Assembly (NCBI RefSeq): GCF_003330725.1 | Contig: NZ_CP030840.1 | Location: 6,256,116 to 6,320,115, forward strand | Reading direction: 5' to 3' | Length of the DNA stretch: 64,000 bases | DNA from: Acidisarcina polymorpha | GTDB lineage: Bacteria; Acidobacteriota; Terriglobia; Terriglobales; Acidobacteriaceae | Part shown: positions 33,441 through 41,486 of the stretch, in pieces | Layout: every line of letters begins with the position of its first letter | Position numbering within the stretch: position 1 is the first letter of the stretch | Translations under genes and position numbers: made by a program | The notes under the pieces: generated by a model | Database searches by the model: none | What the model was told of the DNA's origin: nothing | The model's input: only the letters and a program-made list of their open reading frames with translations

Positions 33441-34886
33441 TCATTTCAAGGTGGACAAGGATTCCAGCTGTCGACTGGCCACGCTGCGGGGCAATGGAGC
33501 ATAGCCCAGTGCGGACGATTGTTTCTGGCCATTGGTCAGCATCCATCGCAGCATATCGGTAATCGGCCCGCGGTTCTTCAGCGGAATGGGATTGGGTAAG
33601 ACGATCCAGGTGAATGAGGCGATAGGGTAAGCGGCTTTACCGGCCGCATTCGTGATCGACGCAGCCGCGTCGCCAGCGGACTCTGCCGCTGTGGCGACGC
33701 TTTCGAGATTCGCTGTGACGAAGGCGCCCGACGCGTTGCGTACTGACCCGAAGCTCAACTCATGCTGAATCGCGTAAGTCAACTCAACATAGCCGATTGA
33801 ATTGGGAATCTGCTGCACTTGAGTGGCGACTCCGTTGTTGCCGGTCGCTTCATGACCAACCAACCACCGAACGCTGCCGCCTGTTCCGATGGACGCCTTC
33901 CACTCAGGGCTGGTTCTGCTCAGGAAATCGGTGAAGGCATAGGTGGTGCCGCTGCCGTCGGAACGATGGATAACCGTGATCGCGGCATCCGGGAGATTCA
34001 GACCGCGATTGCTGGCGCGGAGCAGCGGATCGTTCCAGCGAGTGATCTTCCCCAGAAAAATGTTGGCCAGGATCTCCGGCGTGAAACGAACGGAACGTTC
34101 TAAGCCTTGCAGGTTATAGATGGGGACGACGGCGCCAAGCACGGTGGCTATCCGCTGCAGGCTCGTATCTGTCTCAGCGACTGGAATATCGGAGGCAGCG
34201 AAGTCGATCTGTTGAGCAAGAAGGCTACGTATTCCTTGTTCCGATCCGACCGGATCATAGGTGACCTGAAGTTCCGGGTGAAGCTGATGGAAGGACTCGA
34301 TCCATGACTGGTAGAGCGGTGCGGGAAAGGTCCCACCTGCCCCTTTGAGCACCTGATGGGTTTGATCCGGCGTTGAAACGCTCTCGTTAGATGGTGCCCC
34401 GCTGCCCTTCTCGTGAACTACCGCAGAGAGCAGGAGTTTGGCGCCGTGGCTGGCGAGGTTGGAGGTGATGGCGCCGGAAAAAGATCCAGCCGGAGTGACG
34501 AGGTACGACCATAATGCCTGCCCTTGGCTTCCTTCGAGGGTGAGCGATAGATATCCGCTGTAGATTGGGCTCCGGCTGCTCTCGTTTGCGCGAGGATTTG
34601 TGCTGATATAGCCGGTCGTCCAAATTTCGCCATTTCCCTTGAGCACTGCGTCGGATTGATCGACACTCGAGACGATCATCAACGATGGATCGTGCTTGAG
34701 CAATCCGATGATGTCACTGCGAATCTCACCAGCACCACGCTTCCCGCTGAATGGCTCGACATAGATCCTTCGGACATTCGCGAGCGCTGCCGCAGTCTGG
34801 GCGCGCAATGGAGTGAAACTCAGTAGCGCCATGCCGATGAGAGATAAAAAGACGAAGAAGCGGCGTTGGGAGGATCGATCTGACAT
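33441..34886 (-). CDS. PstS-like phosphate-binding protein with an added N-terminal domain
   Basis: 481 residues with a signal peptide (RRFFVFLSLIGMALLSFTPLRA). Residues about 30-160 form a separate domain (VRRIYVEPFSGKRGAGEIRS, SLMIVSSVDQSDAVLKGNGE) that resembles LpoB/CsgG-type periplasmic domains rather than PstS. From about 180 onward it is a PBP-like fold: LKGAGGTFPAPLYQSWIES, YDPVGSEQGIRSLL, FAASDIPVAET, ITRWNDPLL, VIHRSDGSGTTYAFTDFLS, all typical of PstS. No pstC, pstA, pstB or phoU gene is nearby. The start ATG 34886 is used; a TTG two codons earlier is weaker. It is upstream of glyQ on the same strand, with 81 bp between. Confidence 0.82.
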   Translation of the reverse strand: MSDRSSQRRFFVFLSLIGMALLSFTPLRAQTAAALANVRRIYVEPFSGKRGAGEIRSDIIGLLKHDPSLMIVSSVDQSDAVLKGNGEIWTTGYISTNPRANESSRSPIYSGYLSLTLEGSQGQALWSYLVTPAGSFSGAITSNLASHGAKLLLSAVVHEKGSGAPSNESVSTPDQTHQVLKGAGGTFPAPLYQSWIESFHQLHPELQVTYDPVGSEQGIRSLLAQQIDFAASDIPVAETDTSLQRIATVLGAVVPIYNLQGLERSVRFTPEILANIFLGKITRWNDPLLRASNRGLNLPDAAITVIHRSDGSGTTYAFTDFLSRTSPEWKASIGTGGSVRWLVGHEATGNNGVATQVQQIPNSIGYVELTYAIQHELSFGSVRNASGAFVTANLESVATAAESAGDAAASITNAAGKAAYPIASFTWIVLPNPIPLKNRGPITDMLRWMLTNGQKQSSALGYAPLPRSVASRQLESLSTLK

Positions 34887-35002
34887 GTGCAAGCAGATGA
34901 ACAGCCCAAACTGCTAAACAGCCTGGATTGCGAGATCATAGCAGCAGTCGTTTGCTGGCGTGTTTCATCCCTGCTCACGGCTTGTTTCAGGCAGTGAGCC
35001 CG

Positions 35003-36382
35003 CTATGGCAGAGACTCTCTCAGTTTGCTCAAGAGTTCATCGATCTCCCTGTAGCCGGACGGATACTGTGCCTTCATCGCAGAAGCTCCAGCGTCGAGCA
35101 GCATGCGTACCGATTCAGGCGATCGCCATTCGGCCCAATGAGAATCGACACAAGCGCGGACGGCCAACTCCAAGGGTGTTCGGCCTTTGCTGTCCAGGGC
35201 GTCAACCGGAGCGCCGCGTTCGAGCAGCAACTTGACTACGGCGTGGCGCATACGCCAAGCTGCGAAATGAAGCGCGGTGCTTTGCCTGGCAATGTCGAAG
35301 TAATTGTCGCCCTCCGCATACCGGGCCGCGATCTCGACGCCTAGATCGAGAAGCAGACGCGAGCCTTCGACGTTTCCGTTGCTGGCGAATCCGGCGAGGA
35401 GCGTTCCACCCTCCTCGATCACTTGAGGAACGAGTTGTGGTTGTCGTGCAGCGAGTGCCTGGACGGCGGTGGCATCGCCTTTTGCACAGACGGCAATCAG
35501 TTCGTTCACCCCTTGCAGCCCCAAAGCGAGACCGCGTCGCTCGATAGACCGAAGCACATCCCCGCGTCCCTTGCGTGCGGCAATCGCAGAGGACGAACGG
35601 CCATCACGTTCGCTCCCTAGAGCCGTGTTCGCGCCATGATCGAGCAACGTATCGATGATGTGGATGTCGTTGTCACGGCGCAAGGCGAATTGGAGGGCAG
35701 TGTCATGCCCCCCTTCCCTCCGGTTGGGGTCGGCGCCGTGAGCCAGCAGGTACCTAATCCCTTCCAGATCGTGCCAGTCGGACTTTCGCAGCAAGAGCGT
35801 AGTGAGACTATCGTGGTTGAGCTTACCGCTTTCGACGAGAACCTTGAGCGCACTGAGGTCGTATCCTTCCGCCGCGTGATATGGAGTTTCCCCATCATTT
35901 GGGTCGGCTCCGCGATCCAGTAAGAGAGCAGTCATTTCTGCATGATGGGCAATGCCGGCTGCGCCATAAATCGCGCTTTCCCATGTGGGAGTAGGCCGGT
36001 GGCCGCTTTGATACCACCCCGTATTCGGGCTAGCGCCGGCGTCAAGCAGTGCCCGCGCCGTCCGCACAAGGCTGTCGGAGCGTCCGTGGTCGATACGCAG
36101 ATAACGGGAGAAACAAAGATAGGTGAGAGGATCCCAATTGCGCGGACCTCCTTTCGCGGTGGCAAGGCTGCTATTCAACAAAAGAAAACGCTGAACCGCA
36201 GCCAGTTCGCCGACGACCGCGGCCGCATAGATACTGCTCGTTACCACTTCAGGATCATTTGAGAGGATGGCATTCGCAGCCTCGAGGGTTCCTGAACTGT
36301 GCGATTCGTCGAGGGGCACACACGCTGCCTCGATGAACGCAGCCTCAGATAGGTCTTCAAGAGGATGGATAGCTCCCGACAT
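35003..36382 (-). CDS. Ankyrin-repeat protein
   Basis: 459 residues, no signal peptide. Ankyrin repeats run through most of it: WDPLTYLCFSRYLRID, TALLLDRGADPNDGETPYHA, IRYLLAHGADPNRREGGHDT, IIDTLLDHGANTALGSERDG, STALHFAAWRMRHAVVKLLL, LERGAPVDALDSKGRTPLEL. The first 60 residues and a middle stretch deviate. Ankyrins bind proteins; no catalytic domain is seen. A longer N-terminus (TTG 36463) lacks support. It sits between recO and the PstS-like gene on the same strand, with no functional link apparent. Confidence 0.85.
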   Translation of the reverse strand: MSGAIHPLEDLSEAAFIEAACVPLDESHSSGTLEAANAILSNDPEVVTSSIYAAAVVGELAAVQRFLLLNSSLATAKGGPRNWDPLTYLCFSRYLRIDHGRSDSLVRTARALLDAGASPNTGWYQSGHRPTPTWESAIYGAAGIAHHAEMTALLLDRGADPNDGETPYHAAEGYDLSALKVLVESGKLNHDSLTTLLLRKSDWHDLEGIRYLLAHGADPNRREGGHDTALQFALRRDNDIHIIDTLLDHGANTALGSERDGRSSSAIAARKGRGDVLRSIERRGLALGLQGVNELIAVCAKGDATAVQALAARQPQLVPQVIEEGGTLLAGFASNGNVEGSRLLLDLGVEIAARYAEGDNYFDIARQSTALHFAAWRMRHAVVKLLLERGAPVDALDSKGRTPLELAVRACVDSHWAEWRSPESVRMLLDAGASAMKAQYPSGYREIDELLSKLRESLP

Positions 36383-36493
36383 GCTATTTGAAGTGCCCGC
36401 AAAATTCGTCCAGAAGATGCAGTCCCCGTTCGCGAGATGGATGCGCCCTTTGCGTCGAGGCAAAGAGTAGCGGCCAAGCGACCGGAAGTCAAC

Positions 36494-37237
36494 TCATTGG
36501 CTCAGCCGATGCAGAGCCGTTGCACTCTTCAGCCGTCGATCGATATGACGCTCCAGGGCTTGCATGCCAAACCGGCGCAGGTCGGCGGCGCGGGTACGAG
36601 GCCAGGGCTCGGCGGCAAGTACCGGCACGGGCGAACGGAGGATCCGGTGAGCCAGCGACTGCGACTCGACGGAAAGCATCGAGGAGCCGGGTGGCCGGTG
36701 TGCCTGGCAAAAGAGTCCATCGTTTTGCTGGTGGTACCAGGCAGAGCTTCCCGCAAAGGGCGTTCCGCAATGCACACACGCGGTTAAATCGGGAAGCCAG
36801 CCCATGAGCCGCGTCGTCCAGATCGTGAAGTAAGTGATGGGCATCCAGATGGATTCAATTCGCGTATGGGCAAGTACGGCCACCAGCAGCCGAAAGACCG
36901 CGTCCTGAGGGTCGTGATCGGGGAGCGTTTCTTCGAGGACTTCGGCGTAGAAGGCGAGAGCGCTGGCGCGGCCATAGTCGACCGCCTGAGAAAGTGGCGA
37001 GGTCACGATGTCGAACGAGTCGAGCCGAACCAGTTCCTGCCTAGGCTTTTCCGCATAGCTGGCGCGGACGTGAGTCATCGGTTCAAGAGCGCCGCCGAAT
37101 CGTCTGCGAGAGCGGGCTGCGGACTTGGCTACTCCCTTGATCTTGCCGTAATCGCGAGTGAAGAGCGAGACGATCTGGTCGGCCTCGTGGATGGGCCAGG
37201 TGCGGAGCACAATGGCCTCAACCTGATGCGCGATCAC
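36494..37237 (-). CDS. recO: DNA repair protein RecO
   Basis: 247 residues. RecO anneals single strands and loads RecA at gaps (RecFOR). It opens with VEAIVLRTWPIHEADQIVSLFTRDY in the OB-fold (residues about 7-31), then KIKGVAKSAARSRRRFGGALEP, and has the zinc site CVHCGTPF with the later FCQAH. The start GTG 37237 has AGGAGGGA about 12 nt upstream; no ATG is suitable. The gene lies 163 bp downstream of the beta-propeller gene, with a strong terminator between, so it has its own promoter within about 70 bp. Confidence 0.93.
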   Translation of the reverse strand: MIAHQVEAIVLRTWPIHEADQIVSLFTRDYGKIKGVAKSAARSRRRFGGALEPMTHVRASYAEKPRQELVRLDSFDIVTSPLSQAVDYGRASALAFYAEVLEETLPDHDPQDAVFRLLVAVLAHTRIESIWMPITYFTIWTTRLMGWLPDLTACVHCGTPFAGSSAWYHQQNDGLFCQAHRPPGSSMLSVESQSLAHRILRSPVPVLAAEPWPRTRAADLRRFGMQALERHIDRRLKSATALHRLSQ

Positions 37238-37309
37238 TTGCCGATCTTCCCTCCTCTGCTAAGCATAGCGCGAGGATCGCGGCGGTGAGGACTGTATCGA
37301 CGGGGAAGC

Positions 37310-37337
37310 ACCGCCTGAATCGTAGGATTCAGGCGGT
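37310..37337. terminator. Rho-independent-type terminator between the beta-propeller gene and recO
   Basis: A perfect 12-bp stem (ACCGCCTGAATC / GATTCAGGCGGT) with loop GTAG. It lies 63 nt past the beta-propeller stop on the minus strand. On the plus strand it is followed by TTTCTCC, on the minus strand by TGCTTCCC, so the T tract is weak but the stem is strong. Confidence 0.75.
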
Positions 37338-37400
37338 TTCTCCGGGCGACGAGAGAAACCAGGCTAGTGCGAATGGTACAGAATTCAGGTGCTTCGTGAA

Positions 37401-38993
37401 TTACTTCGAGAGCACGCCAAAGATGGCGACGCCCGTGGTCGTTCCAACGTAGACACGTCCGTCTGCGATCGTGGGTGTGCCGAAATGAGCTGCGTTTCCG
37501 AAGGAATCGCGACTGCCGGCCTGACCGCTGTCGTAGTATTTGTCGGCGAGGTCTTCCGCGTTGTATGCGTAGAGTACGGAAGGAGAAGCGTGGGAGACGG
37601 TCCACACAATGCCGTTCCTATTGCCGTTTGAGGAGATCGAGGGGGTAGTGCCAGGATAGGTAAAGGTTACGGCACTGCGGCTTGACGGTGTGCTTACCAG
37701 TTTCGCATTCGAGATGGAGAAAGCCTTCAGCGTGTCATCGACTCCACCGTAATAGATCTTGTTGTCGAAGTAAGCGGGAGCCGACCACGCACCATTGGGA
37801 AGGGCGTTGCTCACGACCTGGTAAATCGACCCGCCATTCGGGTGATACTTGCCGAGATTGAGCCGGTTGACGACGTAGATGTTGTGATCTTTGCCGGCGC
37901 CCACCGCGAGGTAATGGGTGTTCCCGCTGTTGTCCAGGATCTCCGGGAGCAGCACAATTCCGCCTGAGCCGAGATCGACGTCCGAATTCGACTGTTGGAC
38001 CGTCGTGTCCGTGGCGTAATAGTCGTGCACCTTAACGGCAGCCCCGTCCTGGCTCAAGGAAATAAGGGAATTACCGAAGTCCTGATGAATCGGCATCTGC
38101 CCTGCATCCAGAGTTGTGTCGAAGGTGCCGTTGGCGTCCAGGAAGTACATGTACGAGCCGTTCTGCGCCGGCGCAGCTCCGCTCATCCAGATTGATCCTT
38201 CACTGCCATTGGGAGTGACATTGAGGACCGCATTTTGTTTTAGGGTGGTCGCGCTATAGCCGATGATCCATCCGGTGTAAGGGCGAATATCGCAATGCGA
38301 GGTCCAGGTCGTGTATATGGTTCCGTTCCACTCGAGTAGACCAGCGCGTTCGGCATACTGAGCAGGATCAAACACCACCTGACCGCCGCTGCTGTTTTCA
38401 CCGGTGCCGGGGTAGTGCGCCTCTATCTCGGTTGGGCCGCCGAATACCTGCGCTCCAGTTACGAGGTCGAGGGCGTTGATACGCTGGTGATAATTGCCAG
38501 AGCTATCTTTTGACATATTAACGACATAGATAACGCCGTGGGGTCCCTTAGCAAGATCAATGACGGGTGTGGAAGTGATGCCGATCTCCGGGGTGATCTG
38601 ACTGCAGCTGTGGTTGTCGCTGGGGGTCTCACCCGAGAGCAGAAGGGACTTCGACCAAAGCTTTGCACCGCTTTTAGCGTCGAAGGCGTACACGGTGTCA
38701 TGCTCAGAGGCCGCATAAACCACGTTGTGTATGCCCCCGTTAATCTTCAAGCCAGGGACGTGGAGGGGTTGAGCATCGACCAAGCCATCTGTTGAAACAA
38801 AGCCGACCTTTCCGAAGTTCGCAAAATTGACTGTGGAATGGTTCAACAATTGCTCATTGGGGTTGTGTCCAGTGCGGTCGTTATTGCCATGCCAAGTAAG
38901 CACGGCCTGATCTTCCGCATGAAGTGAAGGGCTCTGGATGAACGGGATGGCGAGCATAGACATAGTAATTACCAGGTTACTTTTAAAATTCAT
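37401..38993 (-). CDS. Exported PQQ-like beta-propeller protein
   Basis: 530 residues with a Sec signal (NLVITMSMLAIPFIQSPSLHAE). Multiple propeller blades with the pattern ...VYAFDAKSGAKLWSKSLL, VIYVVNMSKDSSGNYHQRIN, ALDLVTGAQVFGG, YMYFLDANGTFDTTLDAGQM, VYVGTTTGVAIFGVLSK mark a WD/PQQ-like fold. The Trp-docking motifs of true quinoprotein dehydrogenases and a disulfide ring are not evident, so it need not bind PQQ. AAGGA is 8 nt before ATG 38993 and only 2 nt from ATG 38999, which fixes the start. No enzymatic role can be given. Upstream AT-rich DNA may hold its promoter. Confidence 0.78.
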   Translation of the reverse strand: MNFKSNLVITMSMLAIPFIQSPSLHAEDQAVLTWHGNNDRTGHNPNEQLLNHSTVNFANFGKVGFVSTDGLVDAQPLHVPGLKINGGIHNVVYAASEHDTVYAFDAKSGAKLWSKSLLLSGETPSDNHSCSQITPEIGITSTPVIDLAKGPHGVIYVVNMSKDSSGNYHQRINALDLVTGAQVFGGPTEIEAHYPGTGENSSGGQVVFDPAQYAERAGLLEWNGTIYTTWTSHCDIRPYTGWIIGYSATTLKQNAVLNVTPNGSEGSIWMSGAAPAQNGSYMYFLDANGTFDTTLDAGQMPIHQDFGNSLISLSQDGAAVKVHDYYATDTTVQQSNSDVDLGSGGIVLLPEILDNSGNTHYLAVGAGKDHNIYVVNRLNLGKYHPNGGSIYQVVSNALPNGAWSAPAYFDNKIYYGGVDDTLKAFSISNAKLVSTPSSRSAVTFTYPGTTPSISSNGNRNGIVWTVSHASPSVLYAYNAEDLADKYYDSGQAGSRDSFGNAAHFGTPTIADGRVYVGTTTGVAIFGVLSK

Positions 38994-39429
38994 TGGCATG
39001 ATCCTTTGGACGGTGAGATGCACCAAACTAGAGGAAATCGCGTAATTCTTCAGTTACGTCCAATAAATTTAACCTGGAATACAACTTTAGTACTTTAATC
39101 CCGACATTACTTTAGTTTCTTGCCAGTGACTTTGGTCTCCATCTCGAGAGACGCAGTTCTGCGCCCAATTTGAAGATTCTCTTCTGCAAAGAGGTGGCTT
39201 CCACTTGCACATATCAGCAATCTTGAGTGTGCACAGGGGATTGTTGCTGAGTGCAGAAAATGCTTCCGGTGCGTAAAGCCTCCGGAGACATCTCGCTCGG
39301 ATGAACCACGAGTGAGTAACAGAATTGTGGTGTTTGTTTAGGGGGAAAGGACAGGATCGGTTCGAGAGGGACGAAATCAGGAGGCAGATGAGGAGTCGAA
39401 CCGACCCCTCTCATGAATTTGAAGAAGCC
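38994..39429. other. Intergenic stretch between ferredoxin and beta-propeller genes
   Basis: 436 bp without a credible gene. 39041-39130 is clearly AT-rich and probably carries the beta-propeller promoter on the minus strand. A CGTAA/TTACG inverted repeat lies at 39041-39058. The rest shows nothing I can name. A hairpin (39390-39410) lies next to the ferredoxin stop. Confidence 0.4.
39390..39410 (-). terminator. Hairpin 19 nt past the ferredoxin stop
   Basis: GAGGAGTCG and CGACCCCTC form a 9-position stem with one A-C mismatch and a 3-nt loop. No T tract follows, so termination is uncertain. Confidence 0.35.
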
Positions 39430-39693
39430 TCAGCGGCCGAAATATTCGGCGTTTTTCTGCGTGAAACTGGTCCATTTCTCCGGCAAGTCGTCCGCGGCGT
39501 AGATGGCGGAGACGGGGCAAACCGGCACGCATGCGCCGCAGTCGATGCATTCGACCGGATCGATGAAAAGCATATCGGTCGCCGCAAACTTGCTGGCATC
39601 GTCCTTCTTGGGATGAATGCAGTCTACCGGGCAGGCATCGACGCAGGCTGAGTCTTTGGTGCCGATGCAGGGTTCTGCGATTACGTAAGCCAT
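39430..39693 (-). CDS. Ferredoxin with two cluster motifs
   Basis: 87 residues. The first motif is CxxxxxACVDACPVDCI-like (PCIGTKDSACVDACPVDC), typical of seven-iron or variant eight-iron ferredoxins, and the second is a full CIDCGACVPVCP. The segment between (KKDDASKFAATDMLFIDPVE) and the C-terminal tail (KWTSFTQKNAEYF) are like the FdxA family. GGAG lies 9 nt before the ATG. It could serve NifJ (13240-16896) as electron acceptor, but this link is inference only. Confidence 0.92.
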   Translation of the reverse strand: MAYVIAEPCIGTKDSACVDACPVDCIHPKKDDASKFAATDMLFIDPVECIDCGACVPVCPVSAIYAADDLPEKWTSFTQKNAEYFGR

Positions 39694-39825
39694 AAAACAC
39701 TTCTCCGACTATGGGTTAAGAGTGGTGAACCAAACCTGATTGTAGCAGCAAAGGAAGGTGCCAATCCGGAGGGACTTCCGTCCAGGAAAGCCCCGGCGGC
39801 CATCGACGCAGCCTGCAAAAGCTGG

Positions 39826-40716
39826 CTACTTCCTTCCGGTTTGCGTGGACGCGAACGCTTCCGGCGCAACCAGCGGCGTGATATTTCTCCCGGCGAACAG
39901 GTCCTCGAAAACGCCCATCATTTCGCTTAATAACAGTCCATTCGTCGCCAGCACCTCTTTGCTGGCAAGCGCAAAGGGCGATCCATCGAAGCAGGTGACC
40001 GTGCCTCCGGCCTCGGTGACTAACAAGAATCCGGCAGAGGTATCCCAGGGATTCAAATTGAACTCCCAATATCCGTCAAAACGCCCGCAAGCAGTGTAAG
40101 CAAGATCAAGGGCAGCGGAGCCCGCGCGACGAACCCCATGGGAGCGCAAGGTGATCTCCTGGTAAAAGTGAACGTTGGGACTTTCGTGTCGCTTTCTCGA
40201 TGGGAAGCCAGTAGCCAGCAGAGCTTCAGCCATCGTTGCTGTGCTGGACGCATGGATGCGACGGCCATTCAAGTAGGCGCCGCTGCCCTTTTCGGCGACG
40301 AAGAGCTCATTGCGAGTCGGATCGTAGATGACGGCTGCAACCATCTCGCCGTCCTGATCAGCAGCCAGTCCGGGCGAGCGACGCTCCAGTCCCATGGAGA
40401 CGCAGAAGACCGGGTAACCGTGAGCGAAGTTGGTGGTCCCGTCGACCGGATCGATGTACCACCGGTATTCCGCATCCATCTGTCCCCGGCTTCCCTCTTC
40501 CCCGAAGACGCCGTGTGACGGAAAGCGGGTATTGAGGCGCTCCACAATCAGGCGTTCGCTGGCGCGGTCGGCTTCAGTGACAAGGTCGGCGTCACCCTTG
40601 TACTCGGTGGCGACTCCGTTTTCAAAGTAGCCTCGAATGAGCGCACCGGCCTCCATGGCAATGGCTGCTGCGGGCCCGGCGAAAGGAAGATCCACTTGGG
40701 TTGGCAGAATATTCAT
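39826..40716 (-). CDS. suhB: Inositol monophosphatase family protein
   Basis: 296 residues. Mg-dependent phosphatase motifs are all present: GEEGSRG, WYIDPVDGTTNFAHGYP (metal-binding Asp residues) and NPWDTSAGFLLVTEAGG. Members dephosphorylate inositol-1-phosphate or, like E. coli SuhB, act on rRNA processing. The start ATG overlaps the stop of the Hfq-like gene by 4 nt, so translation is coupled. The coupling to an RNA-binding protein is of note, as SuhB itself has an RNA-related role in other bacteria. Confidence 0.93.
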   Translation of the reverse strand: MNILPTQVDLPFAGPAAAIAMEAGALIRGYFENGVATEYKGDADLVTEADRASERLIVERLNTRFPSHGVFGEEGSRGQMDAEYRWYIDPVDGTTNFAHGYPVFCVSMGLERRSPGLAADQDGEMVAAVIYDPTRNELFVAEKGSGAYLNGRRIHASSTATMAEALLATGFPSRKRHESPNVHFYQEITLRSHGVRRAGSAALDLAYTACGRFDGYWEFNLNPWDTSAGFLLVTEAGGTVTCFDGSPFALASKEVLATNGLLLSEMMGVFEDLFAGRNITPLVAPEAFASTQTGRK

Positions 40717-41219
40717 GAACCGCTTTGACCGTTCCGGTAGCTCGTTCGCATGGCTGTGCCGTCCATTGCTGTTCCGTTATGACCGTGGCTGTCCTCATTG
40801 TTCTCCGAAGACAGTACGCTGCGAATCGCAGGAGCGGAGACTTCCAGGACAGAGGATACCGGCGTTGATTCAGACGCCGAGCCTGCCAACTCGGGGATGC
40901 CGGCGGGCAATAAGGCAGGCTGCTTAGCTCCAGTGGAGCGATTTCGATCGCGACGCCTTGCCTCAATATTACGAACGCTCTCGCTGATGGTACGAATCTG
41001 ATTCTTATAGATGAAGAGGTTGGGCTTTCCTTCGCGCGTCAGACGAATCATACGATCATCAAAATATTCAATCCAGCCATAAACCGCCTCACCATCGCGA
41101 AGCTTCACGGTCACCGGGACCTGCTTCTCGCTTAAAAATCGGAGGTAAAGCGTCTCCTGTCCGGTTTCCCCGGGAGGCGGGCTTTTTGTCCGTTGGCGGC
41201 CTAAATTGCGAGGAGGCAT
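40713..41219 (-). CDS. hfq: Hfq-like Sm protein with long C-terminal tail
   Basis: 168 residues. Residues about 20-80 form the Sm fold: LYLRFLSEKQVPVTVKLRDG (Sm1), YGWIEYFDDRMIRLTREGKP, and LFIYKNQIRTISE (Sm2). The usual Hfq YKH motif reads YKN here, so the RNA-rim His is an Asn. A basic patch (RNIEARRRDRNRSTG) and a Ser/Ala-rich, probably disordered tail of about 80 residues follow. Hfq binds small RNAs and mRNAs. A start codon three residues earlier (41228) is possible. It opens a two-gene operon with suhB. Given the substitution, Hfq-like is safer than Hfq. Confidence 0.78.
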   Translation of the reverse strand: MPPRNLGRQRTKSPPPGETGQETLYLRFLSEKQVPVTVKLRDGEAVYGWIEYFDDRMIRLTREGKPNLFIYKNQIRTISESVRNIEARRRDRNRSTGAKQPALLPAGIPELAGSASESTPVSSVLEVSAPAIRSVLSSENNEDSHGHNGTAMDGTAMRTSYRNGQSGS

Positions 41220-41486
41220 AGTTTGCATATTGTAATGAATCCCGAGGCGCTGCTAACAGGAAATGTGTCCGGCGCCCCGCCTTTAGTTCGCCGTAGGAGC
41301 TGTAGTAAGGTTGGAGATACAAGGCCGCCCGTCGATGCTGGAGCATCTTTCGCCGGGCGCAACTTGAGTTTTACTCTTCGGGTGCAATTCGTCGCAGCCT
41401 TTTTTGCTTAGCCTTTTGACTCCAACTTTTTCCTTCGAGTGAAGGATAGCAGCCCCTTCGTTTTTGAGTTTAAAGAGATCCACCCT

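Noticed and set aside
39385-39412. GGTTCGA-like sequence on the minus strand, as in a tRNA T arm
   Set aside because: No acceptor stem, D arm or anticodon arm fits around it; it is a hairpin with a 3-nt loop near the ferredoxin stop.
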